A stretch of 8,225 nt of DNA from Syntrophomonas sp964422685. Its GTDB lineage: Bacteria; Bacillota; Syntrophomonadia; Syntrophomonadales; Syntrophomonadaceae. The translations under genes were made by a program, and so were the position numbers. This document shows, piece after piece, positions 1 to 5,602 of the stretch (positions are counted from its first letter, which is position 1; every line of letters starts with the position of its first letter). The notes below the pieces were generated by a model. The model saw only the letters and a program-made list of their open reading frames with translations, ran no database searches and was not told the origin of the DNA. Where the stretch lies: positions 1 through 8,225 of the forward strand of contig CAYRCG010000095.1 of the NCBI GenBank assembly GCA_964422685.1, written 5' to 3'.

Positions 1-1307
1 GCCTCTTCTTTGGCTAAAACCCAAGGAGCGGTTTCATCGATATATTTATTAGCCCGTGAAACCAGCTTGCGGGTGGCTAATATATATGAAGCAAAATCTA
101 ATTTCCCCAGCTTTTCTCCGGCTTCCGAGTAGGCTTCCCGGGCAGTCTGCATTAAATCCTCGTCCGGGGATTCCGCTACGGCGGGGGCGGGTATAACCCC
201 GCCAAAATATCTCTCTATCATGGCTACGGTCCGGCTGATAAGATTGCCCAAGTCGTTAGCCAGATCAGAGTTTATCCGGTTTACCAACATTTCCTCTGAA
301 TAATAGCCATCCTGGCCAAAGCTCAGTTCCCTTAGAAGGTAGTACCGCACAGCATCGACTCCGTATTTTTCTACCAGGATTACCGGGTCGACCACATTCC
401 CCTTGGATTTTGACATTTTCCCGCCCTCCAGCATTATCCAGCCATGAGCGCATACCTTTTTCGGCAAGGGCAAATCCAAGGCCATCAGCATTATGGGCCA
501 AATTATCGCATGAAAGCGAATTATGTCTTTGGCCATCAGATGTACATCCGCGGGCCAATACTTGGCGAATTTTTCTTCGTCATCCATATAACCGATAGCA
601 GTCAGATAGTTGATTAGGGCATCGAACCAGACGTATACTACATGTTTCCGGTTAAATGGCACCGGGACCCCCCAATGGAAGGTAGTCCTAGACACACAAA
701 GGTCTTCCAAGCCCATCTTGATAAAGTTTACGACTTCATTGCGGCGGGATTCCGGCTGAATAAAATCAGGGTGGTCGGCGATATGCTTTAATAGACGATC
801 GGCATATTTGGCCATATTAAAAAAGTAGCTCTCTTCCTTCAACAACTCTACTTCGCGGCCGCAATCGGGACATTTCCCTTCCTCCAGCTGTCTCTCCGTG
901 AAGAAGGTCTCGCAGGGAGTGCAATACCAGCCTTCGTATTGGGAAATAAAAATATCCCCTTGCTCATAAACCTTATTAAATATCTTCTGCACCAATTCCT
1001 CGTGGCGGGTTTCAGTGGTGCGGATAAAATCGTTATGAGTAATCAACATAGTTTCCCATAATCGGCGGATGCTTTCTACGATACCATCCACATAATCGAT
1101 GGGTTCCATCCCTTTCTCCCGAGCCGCTTTCTCAATCTTTTGCCCGTGTTCATCGGTGCCGGTCAGATAGAAAACGTCATAACCCTGCATTCGTTTGAAA
1201 CGGGCCATGCAATCAGCAGCCACAGTGGTATAGGCATGTCCAATATGTAAATTGTTACTGGGGTAATAGATAGGAGTGGTGATGTAAAAACTATTCTTCT
1301 TCTGCAC
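1..1307 (-). CDS. metG: Methionyl-tRNA synthetase, N-terminal 435 codons (partial at left edge)
   Basis: Class I aminoacyl-tRNA synthetase that charges tRNA(Met) with methionine in the cytoplasm. The frame is open from a GTG at 1307 to the window edge. The HIGH signature is literal at residues 21-24, preceded by the typical ITTPIYY start. A four-cysteine zinc knuckle lies at C129-x2-C132-x13-C146-x2-C149, and KMSKS is at residues 297-301 followed by GNVVDP. The last visible residues (around NKYIDETAPW) belong to the anticodon-binding helical domain. Roughly 200 more residues, possibly with a C-terminal tRNA-binding domain, are expected beyond the edge. The GTG start is chosen because GGGAGG sits 7 bases upstream (1315-1320) and no ATG precedes the conserved N-terminus. 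The gene is divergent from abrB, as metS is in Bacillus. No T-box was recognised upstream. Identity is near certain. Confidence 0.98.
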   Translation of the reverse strand, partial: MQKKNSFYITTPIYYPSNNLHIGHAYTTVAADCMARFKRMQGYDVFYLTGTDEHGQKIEKAAREKGMEPIDYVDGIVESIRRLWETMLITHNDFIRTTETRHEELVQKIFNKVYEQGDIFISQYEGWYCTPCETFFTERQLEEGKCPDCGREVELLKEESYFFNMAKYADRLLKHIADHPDFIQPESRRNEVVNFIKMGLEDLCVSRTTFHWGVPVPFNRKHVVYVWFDALINYLTAIGYMDDEEKFAKYWPADVHLMAKDIIRFHAIIWPIMLMALDLPLPKKVCAHGWIMLEGGKMSKSKGNVVDPVILVEKYGVDAVRYYLLRELSFGQDGYYSEEMLVNRINSDLANDLGNLISRTVAMIERYFGGVIPAPAVAESPDEDLMQTAREAYSEAGEKLGKLDFASYILATRKLVSRANKYIDETAPWVLAKEE

Positions 1308-1502
1308 TTTATTTCCTCCCAAAACAATGATTAGCTATAGTTTACCACATAATTGCTCCCCTATCCCTAGCCTTTCTCATAGATGTAAGCGGGTTAGAAA
1401 ATAATCCAAGGGCGGGGTGCTGCGTTTAAACCCCCATAAACCCTCCGAGGAACTCGTTCATCCTTTCACATAATCTGGACCCATTGCTAACTTGTGGCCC
1501 TA

Positions 1503-1544
1503 TATAGGTCTTATTCCGGCCAATAATATACATAAATACCTATA
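1503..1544. repeat. Nested inverted repeat upstream of abrB
   Basis: The outer arms TATAGGT (1503-1509) and ACCTATA (1538-1544) are perfect 7-base complements. Inside them lies a second inverted repeat, TTATT (1511-1515) and AATAA (1522-1526) around CCGGCC. It sits about 48-90 bases upstream of the abrB -35 element. It could be a regulator binding site or a structure in a metG leader transcript. Its role is unknown, and in AT-rich DNA short arms also arise by chance. Confidence 0.45.
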
Positions 1545-1559
1545 CTTCTGATAATATCG

Positions 1560-1580
1560 CAAAATATTTGGCCTATTTTG
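1560..1580. promoter_or_regulatory. Perfect 7-7-7 inverted repeat just upstream of the abrB promoter (possible operator)
   Basis: CAAAATA (1560-1566) and TATTTTG (1574-1580) are exact reverse complements around a 7-base spacer, giving a 21-base dyad that ends 11 bases before the -35 hexamer. The right arm runs into TTTGTCAGA (1577-1585), which resembles but does not match the Spo0A box (TTTGTCGAA). In Bacillus, abrB is repressed by Spo0A~P and by AbrB itself. A binding role for this dyad is inference. Confidence 0.45.
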
Positions 1581-1591
1581 TCAGATATGCC

Positions 1592-1620
1592 TTGACTAAT
1601 TCTGCCATCTTTGGTACACT
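1592..1620 (+). promoter_or_regulatory. Sigma-A promoter of abrB
   Basis: The -35 TTGACT (1592-1597) and -10 TACACT (1615-1620) are separated by exactly 17 bases. They match the vegetative consensus at five of six and four of six positions. Transcription would start near 1627, giving a leader of about 35 bases before the abrB ATG. This is the clearest promoter in the window. Confidence 0.82.
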
Positions 1621-1660
1621 CTTGTGGAGTTAAAGTGAAATTTTGGGAGGAGGGTTGAAT

Positions 1661-1821
1661 ATGCTAAAATCGACTGGTGTTGTTCGGAAAGTGGACGAGT
1701 TAGGCCGCATTGTGATTCCGATTGAATTAAGACGCACTATGGGGATAGAGGAGAAAGATGCACTCGAAATATATGTTGACAGCGAGAAAATCATCCTCAA
1801 GAAGTACGAACCGGCGTGCAT
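1661..1821 (+). CDS. abrB: Transition-state regulator AbrB, N-terminal 53 residues (cut by gap)
   Basis: DNA-binding global regulator that represses post-exponential and sporulation genes during growth. The visible 53 residues form the swapped-hairpin AbrB/MazE DNA-binding domain, with the signature VRKVDELGRIVIPIELRR near residues 8-25 and the DALEIYVD...IILKKYEP strand at 33-51. This is nearly identical to Bacillus subtilis AbrB, so SpoVT is less likely, although the paralogue Abh cannot be excluded. The ATG at 1661 is chosen because GGAGG lies 10 bases upstream (1646-1650). An upstream in-frame TTG at 1643 would fall inside that ribosome binding site. About 27-40 C-terminal residues (the dimer/tetramer domain) are lost in the run of Ns. 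The gene is divergent from metG and convergent with rsmI, as in Bacillus. Confidence 0.95.
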
Positions 1822-1921
1822 NNNNNNNNNNNNNNNNNNNNNNNNNNNNNNNNNNNNNNNNNNNNNNNNNNNNNNNNNNNNNNNNNNNNNNNNNNNNNNN
1901 NNNNNNNNNNNNNNNNNNNNN
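1822..1921. other. Assembly gap of exactly 100 Ns
   Basis: A run of 100 undetermined bases separates abrB from rsmI and removes the 3' ends of both convergent genes. The round length suggests a scaffolding placeholder rather than a measured distance. Full-length genes would need roughly 80-120 bases for abrB, about 450 or more for rsmI, and a convergent terminator region. Any frame read across this interval is an artefact. Confidence 0.97.
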
Positions 1922-2286
1922 TTAGTTTGCCGAACCCTGTTTATTAGTTTTTCCCCCGGATCGGAAATAGTGGGCATTCCGGCATCGCAAAGCAGGGCTA
2001 TGCTTTTCCCTTGGCGTAACAGATCTATTAAATAGTTCTCTTTTTCCTTTTTGCTATGTTCGTGGTAGCTTATCAAGCGGGTTTTTATTCTGAAGCGATT
2101 CAGCAATTTTACGCTCACACGGGTATCTTCGCACGCAATCAGGTCTACTTTACGCAAGGTTTTCAGCAGTCTGATACTAACGTCATCCAAGTTGCCGATG
2201 GGGGTTCCGCAGATATATAGTTTACCTTTTTCCAATATATCATCCTTACTTTGCGACCGGCTGTCCGATTTCGAGTGCCTAGTCAT
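1922..2286 (-). CDS. rsmI: 16S rRNA (cytidine1402-2'-O)-methyltransferase RsmI, N-terminal 121 residues (cut by gap)
   Basis: SAM-dependent tetrapyrrole-methylase-fold enzyme that 2'-O-methylates C1402 in the 16S rRNA decoding centre. Visible signatures are LYICGTPIGNLDDVSIR (from residue 23), the DLIACEDTR segment and DAGMPTISDPG near residue 104, the cofactor-binding GTPIGNL and DPG loops of the family. The family is usually about 270-290 residues, so about 150 C-terminal residues are lost in the gap. The ATG at 2286 shares one base with the TGA of trmN6 (TGATG), which favours translational coupling. An in-frame TTG at 2301, with GAGG 12 bases upstream, is an alternative start adding five residues. 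This is Bacillus yabC. A yazA (GIY-YIG) gene that sits before it in Bacillus is absent. Confidence 0.93.
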
Positions 2287-3047
2287 CAGTCTGTCTGACA
2301 AGATTTATACCATCCTCGTACTTCTTTACTGTAAACCCCAGGGCTTTCATAGACAAAAAGCGGCGGTAAAACAACCGAAGCCCTTGTCCCTCCCTTTTGT
2401 CCTTCCAGGAGCAACATTTTGGCCTTTCGCCCCGGCAACGAATAAACCGGCCTTATTCTACCCAAAGACAGGTCATGATCGGAAAAAAGCCGGAGGCTTT
2501 CCTGTAATCTTTCTGCATTCTGTATGAGACAGAAACACCCCCGGGGGGATAATAGATAGGCGGCAGCCCGAATAATATCCTTCAGCTCTACCTCCAACTC
2601 ATGGCGGGCAATGGCTTTTTCTGCATTCGGGCTTATCCTGCCTTCCCCCTTCTTCCAGAAGGGAGGGTTAGAAATGACCAAATCCGCGCTCCCAGGGGAT
2701 ACATATTTCCCAATATCCCTAATATCAGCCTGTACTAATCCTATCCTACCCTCCAGATGGTTAAAAACAATGCTTTTCTGGGCTCTTTTGACCATGTTTT
2801 CCTGTATCTCGATGGCGGTAATACATAGTGAGGGGGAAAGGTAGGCTAATAGTAAGGATATTACCCCACTTCCCGCTCCTAGATCCACCGCCCGCTTTAT
2901 CCCATCTAATAGGGGAAAATGAGCGAGCAAAACGGCATCCAGAGAGAATCGATATCCCTCTCGGGATTGGAATAGCTTCATGCCACCCAGCAGGAGATCG
3001 TCCAGGCTTTCTCCGGGGCTATCTGCCATAACATTAAATTCCCTCAC
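2286..3047 (-). CDS. trmN6: tRNA1(Val) (adenine37-N6)-methyltransferase-type protein, YabB/TrmN6
   Basis: Rossmann-fold SAM-dependent methyltransferase of the TrmN6/YabB family, 253 residues. In Escherichia coli the family member methylates N6 of A37 in tRNA1(Val). The tRNA target here is inferred. Motif I (VDLGAGSGV) is at residues 54-62, the acidic ribose-binding strand end (AIEIQ) at 78-82, and the catalytic NPPF tetrapeptide typical of exocyclic-amine methyltransferases at 127-130, followed by the family's WKKGEG. The N-terminal FSLDAVLLAHF segment (34-44) is also characteristic. The GTG start is preferred over the ATG at 3029 because AAGGAG (3054-3059), embedded in the last codons of yabA, lies 6 bases upstream. 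The stop overlaps the rsmI start by one base, and only 3 bases separate this gene from yabA. Confidence 0.93.
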   Translation of the reverse strand: MREFNVMADSPGESLDDLLLGGMKLFQSREGYRFSLDAVLLAHFPLLDGIKRAVDLGAGSGVISLLLAYLSPSLCITAIEIQENMVKRAQKSIVFNHLEGRIGLVQADIRDIGKYVSPGSADLVISNPPFWKKGEGRISPNAEKAIARHELEVELKDIIRAAAYLLSPRGCFCLIQNAERLQESLRLFSDHDLSLGRIRPVYSLPGRKAKMLLLEGQKGGTRASVVLPPLFVYESPGVYSKEVRGWYKSCQTD

Positions 3048-3050
3048 GGA

Positions 3051-3332
3051 TTACTCCTTATCCATGAATGCCAGGCAAAAAAGACATTCTTCGTCACGGC
3101 TATGTCCAAAAGCAACCGGGCATACATGGTAGCCTTCTTTATATACCTTTCCCAGGTTTTCATAGCTTTCTAATTCGATATCTAGTCGGGGAGGGGGAGT
3201 CTCCGGGGTTAATTGCGCCTTTTCCGCAGCGCTAATGCTTCTTTCCAGGTAAGTGACCCGCTCTTTTAACTGTCCTATCTCAAGAATCAGTTCCCGCATT
3301 ATCATTTTTAGCTCTTGTATCGTTTTTTCCAT
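3051..3332 (-). CDS. yabA: Replication initiation control protein YabA
   Basis: Small protein that in Bacillus binds DnaA and the DnaN clamp and restrains re-initiation. It has 93 residues here, against 119 in Bacillus. The first 40 or so form a predicted coiled coil (MEKTIQELKMIMRELILEI, then LKERVTYLERS), which mediates oligomerisation in the family. A Pro-rich linker follows. The C-terminal zinc module shows YHVCP...ECLFCLAF (H83, C85, C97, C100). The ATG at 3332 is chosen because GGGGAG (3340-3345) lies 7 bases upstream. In-frame ATGs at 3347, 3362 and 3377 have no comparable site. With this start the gene overlaps yaaT by 53 bases. The short coiled coil is the only deviation from the family. 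Identity is secure from the zinc motif and the neighbours. Confidence 0.93.
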   Translation of the reverse strand: MEKTIQELKMIMRELILEIGQLKERVTYLERSISAAEKAQLTPETPPPRLDIELESYENLGKVYKEGYHVCPVAFGHSRDEECLFCLAFMDKE

Positions 3333-3996
3333 TGCGGTTCTCCCCATTTGTTCTATTCTCATAAAGCTCTGATTCATATTTAAGGCAGCACATTAGACGA
3401 CCACAAATACCTGAAATTTTAGCCGGATTAAGCGATAAATTTTGCTCTTTGGCCATGCGTATGGAAACCGGTTGGAATTCCCCTAAAAAGGAATTGCAGC
3501 ACAGTATCCTGCCGCAGGCCCCGATTCCCCCCAGCATCTTGGCTTCGTCCCTTACCCCTATTTGCCTAAGTTCAATCCGTGTTTTAAAGATTGAAGCCAG
3601 GTCTTTCACCAATTCGCGGAAATCAACCCGCCCATCTGCGGTAAAATAAAAGATTATTTTACCGAGGTCAAAGGTATATTCAACATCGATTAAGCGCATA
3701 GGTAAGCGATGTTCTTTTATCTTCTTTTTACAAATAGCAAAAGCTTCCCGGCCTTTTTGCTGATTCTTTTCCCAAGTCTCGCTATCCTCGGGCTTGGCCT
3801 TACGGATCACCTTCCGCAAGGGCTGTACTATCTCTTCTTCATCCAGTTCTCTTTTCTCCATAGCCACAATACCGTATTCTACACCCCGGACGGTCTCAAT
3901 AATTACCGGGTCACCTACTTCTAAATCATGACCTTCGCAGGCGAAATGGTATATCTTCCCCGCCGGTTTAAAACGGACACCGACTACCCAAACCAA
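3280..3996 (-). CDS. yaaT: PSP1-domain protein YaaT/RicT, with a shortened, atypical C-terminus
   Basis: In Bacillus subtilis, YaaT (RicT) forms an Fe-S-containing complex with RicA (YmcA) and RicF (YlbF) that directs RNase Y and promotes sporulation, competence and biofilm development. The PSP1 core is strongly conserved: VRGVEYG near 36-42, the block FYFTADGRVDFRELVKDLA at 116-134, and two cysteine motifs, CGRILCC (161-167) and CGRLMCC (198-204). The start is a TTG with AGGGGG 8 bases upstream (4005-4010). After residue 210 the protein leaves the family alignment for a hydrophilic Asn/Lys/Asp-rich tail of 28 residues, where the Bacillus protein (about 275 residues) continues with a further domain. 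The last 17 residues are read from DNA that also encodes the YabA N-terminus. The core should still carry the cluster ligands; the effect of the missing end is unknown. Confidence 0.93.
   Translation of the reverse strand: MVWVVGVRFKPAGKIYHFACEGHDLEVGDPVIIETVRGVEYGIVAMEKRELDEEEIVQPLRKVIRKAKPEDSETWEKNQQKGREAFAICKKKIKEHRLPMRLIDVEYTFDLGKIIFYFTADGRVDFRELVKDLASIFKTRIELRQIGVRDEAKMLGGIGACGRILCCNSFLGEFQPVSIRMAKEQNLSLNPAKISGICGRLMCCLKYESELYENRTNGENRNGKNDTRAKNDNAGTDS
3340..3345 (-). promoter_or_regulatory. Ribosome binding site that fixes the yabA start
   Basis: GGGGAG lies 7 bases before the ATG at 3332 and inside the yaaT coding region. It is the only strong Shine-Dalgarno match near the four in-frame ATGs (3377, 3362, 3347, 3332), so it sets a 93-residue YabA and a 53-base overlap with yaaT. 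Confidence 0.75.
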
Positions 3997-4142
3997 TAAG
4001 ATTACCCCCTACGAATAATTTAATCTTCTGAATAAACCCCGGGATGGTTTACCATCATTTTTCCCGCTTTTTCTCTGAACCACAGCCGTTGCCGGAAAAC
4101 AAAGGTATTACATCCCGCCTATTCCCTGTGTTATTCTGTAAA
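3997..4142 (-). other. holB-yaaT spacer (146 bases) with a short palindrome
   Basis: This is the only long spacer in the tmk-to-rsmI run, so a second promoter for yaaT-yabA-trmN6-rsmI could lie here, although I found no good -35/-10 pair. A perfect dyad, GATGGT-TT-ACCATC, sits at 4043-4056, about 47 bases upstream of the yaaT start. On the minus strand no T-run follows, so it does not look like a terminator for holB. On the plus strand it is followed by ATTTTT, but no plus-strand gene needs it. Confidence 0.5.
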
Positions 4143-5105
4143 TCAGGCATTGAAAGCCTGCCATATCTCATGAGTAAGGTTGATATTTATAATTAAGTTA
4201 TTAACATTGCTGCGATAATAATTCTTAAGGCTCATTATCCTGTCCAAAGCAGCCGTAATACGCTGGGACTGTACTTTTTCTAAGGAAGCGGCTAACTCGG
4301 CGCTTTCCGGTAAAACCAATAATTCCACTTTACCAGTCTGTCGATAGATGTTAATGTCCCGCAATAAGCTTATTAATAGATTAGCGATTAGCTCGGGGGA
4401 CTTTTCCATCCTTTCCGCTGAATTGTATACCCCGATAATTTCCGGCTGACTCAAATCCATAAAGATATCACGGCTAATCTCCCATACCTTATCATAGTCT
4501 TCTTCTTTTGCAAAGCATAGGGCAAGGGCTACGCTGCCTTGTCCCAACCGGGCAGCCCGAATCGCTTCAAAAGCACCTACACCCCGATTCAGCAGGATCT
4601 GTTCGATGTCTTTATCCCTTAAAGGACTGAAACGGATCACCTGACAGCGGGATACTACGGTTTCCGGGAGATTTTGATCATCAGCAATCAATATAATTAT
4701 AGAATGCCCCGGCGGCTCCTCCAAGCTTTTCAGCAGGGCATTAGCGGCTTCATTACTCATCAACTGGCTATCCCGGACGATAGCTACTCTATGATAAGCC
4801 CGATAGGGCTTCAAACCCAGCCAAGGTTCGAGCTCATCTGTTATCTGCTCCTTGCTGATAACACTGCGCCCTTCCTCTTTTTCCAGGATTAATAAATCCG
4901 GGTGCAGCTTCTCCCGGAAGAAAACCCCGGCTTCTTTATCGTGCTGGCTGATAATAGCCTCGCCATAGGTCCGAGCATAGGACATCTTCCCTACCCCCGC
5001 CGGCCCTAAAAAGAGATAAGCATGGCTTACCGTACCTGTTTGCAGGCTTTTTTGCAGCATATCGCCGGCTCTTTCCTGTCCAATTAAAGAAGAAAAAATA
5101 TCCAT
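4143..5105 (-). CDS. holB: DNA polymerase III, delta' subunit
   Basis: AAA+ clamp-loader subunit that works with tau/gamma (DnaX) and delta to load the beta clamp during replication. It has 320 residues. The N-terminus IGQERAGDMLQKS...SHAYLFLGPAGVGK is typical of delta'/DnaX. The P-loop is at 34-41, but the residue after the lysine is Met41 rather than Thr/Ser. HPDL (68-71), NALLKSLEEPP (122-132) and the SRC motif of clamp-loader AAA+ subunits (152-154) are all present. The cysteine cluster that many delta' and DnaX proteins carry just before HPD is absent; the only cysteines are in SRC and near residue 200. The ATG has AGGGAG 7 bases upstream. It lies 19 bases after yaaR, in the tmk-yaaR-holB order seen in Bacillus. 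Confidence 0.95.
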   Translation of the reverse strand: MDIFSSLIGQERAGDMLQKSLQTGTVSHAYLFLGPAGVGKMSYARTYGEAIISQHDKEAGVFFREKLHPDLLILEKEEGRSVISKEQITDELEPWLGLKPYRAYHRVAIVRDSQLMSNEAANALLKSLEEPPGHSIIILIADDQNLPETVVSRCQVIRFSPLRDKDIEQILLNRGVGAFEAIRAARLGQGSVALALCFAKEEDYDKVWEISRDIFMDLSQPEIIGVYNSAERMEKSPELIANLLISLLRDINIYRQTGKVELLVLPESAELAASLEKVQSQRITAALDRIMSLKNYYRSNVNNLIININLTHEIWQAFNA

Positions 5106-5124
5106 AGCCCCACTCCCTAATACG

Positions 5125-5574
5125 CTAAATCATCAAATCCACTAGGATACCTCTTATTTTATCCAGGCTAGCAAGAATCTCCGCCGCTTCCTTCCTTTTG
5201 CCGATAAAATCGTTTATTAGTTGTTCTACTTCCTGATCAACAACAGAAATAGTGGTTAATATGGTTCGGCCCCGGCGGTTGCGCCCCCTTTCCTTTTGCA
5301 GCAAAAAGGCTTTAGCTGTGGCCTCTTGCAGGAAATCTTTTACCAACCTTTTATATAGCATTAGTTCATGGAGGCTTACCCTGTGTTTTAGCTGCTCGCC
5401 CAGATTATCGAGTCTTTTAAGAATCTCTTGCATTCGTATTTGGCTTTCGGTTTCCCTTCTTTGGCTCAACTCCTGCTCGAAACTACCGGTATTTATCCGT
5501 TTTATTTCTCGGGAATCACTTTTACCGGATAGTGGGAAACCCCGTAATTCTTTTTTCCCCCGCTCAATTTTCAT
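5125..5574 (-). CDS. yaaR: YaaR family protein (DUF327)
   Basis: Conserved Firmicutes protein of unknown function, 149 residues, close to the usual length (about 146 in Bacillus). It is charged and mostly helical, with no signal peptide or membrane segment. The N-terminal 35 residues are basic and probably disordered. The body carries the family's LYKRLVKDFLQEATAKAF (73-90), followed by a basic patch (around GRNRRGRTILTTI) and a C-terminal helix ending in LDKIRGILVDLMI. The ATG has AAGGAG 9 bases upstream. It sits 28 bases after tmk and 19 before holB. In Bacillus, yaaQ (a cyclic-di-AMP-binding PII-like protein) lies between tmk and yaaR; here nothing does. The assignment rests on motif recall and position. 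Confidence 0.88.
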   Translation of the reverse strand: MKIERGKKELRGFPLSGKSDSREIKRINTGSFEQELSQRRETESQIRMQEILKRLDNLGEQLKHRVSLHELMLYKRLVKDFLQEATAKAFLLQKERGRNRRGRTILTTISVVDQEVEQLINDFIGKRKEAAEILASLDKIRGILVDLMI

Positions 5575-5602
5575 TTTTGTTTACTCCTTACCGTTCGGCA
5601 TC

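Larger units (their letters stand above)
1308..1660. other. Divergent metG/abrB intergenic region (353 bases)
   Basis: No convincing gene lies here. The abrB side holds a sigma-A promoter (1592-1620) and a ribosome binding site. Upstream of it are a nested inverted repeat (1503-1544) and a compact one (1560-1580). On the metG side I can place the ribosome binding site (GGGAGG, 1315-1320), but no promoter better than a weak TTGGAT with a poor -10. I searched the minus strand by eye for a T-box (conserved GGNACCGCG element and a Met specifier) or another known leader and saw none. A 12-codon frame at 1426-1461 (-) lacks a proper ribosome binding site and was not called. Confidence 0.7.

Noticed and set aside
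265..598. Frames of 62-97 codons on both strands within metG
   Set aside because: The metG frame is continuous and rich in family motifs here (KMSKS, AHGW, DAVRYY). The other frames have no recognisable motif or ribosome binding site.
1426..1461. 12-codon minus-strand frame upstream of metG
   Set aside because: The only purine-rich stretch is directly against the ATG, the peptide has no methionine-rich or other leader-peptide character, and no attenuator hairpin follows.
1643..1660. TTG at 1643 as the abrB start
   Set aside because: It lies on the ribosome binding site (1646-1654). The ATG at 1661 begins exactly at the conserved AbrB N-terminus.
1630..2301. Single minus-strand frame running from rsmI across the Ns to 1630
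   Set aside because: The part left of the gap is the antisense of abrB. The frame is joined only by undetermined bases, so it is not a real protein end.
3333..3377. Longer yabA starting at ATG 3377, 3362 or 3347
   Set aside because: None has a Shine-Dalgarno match comparable to GGGGAG before 3332, and the extra residues do not resemble YabA.
4020..4058. 13-codon minus-strand frame in the holB-yaaT spacer
   Set aside because: It has no good ribosome binding site, no recognisable product, and a length expected by chance.
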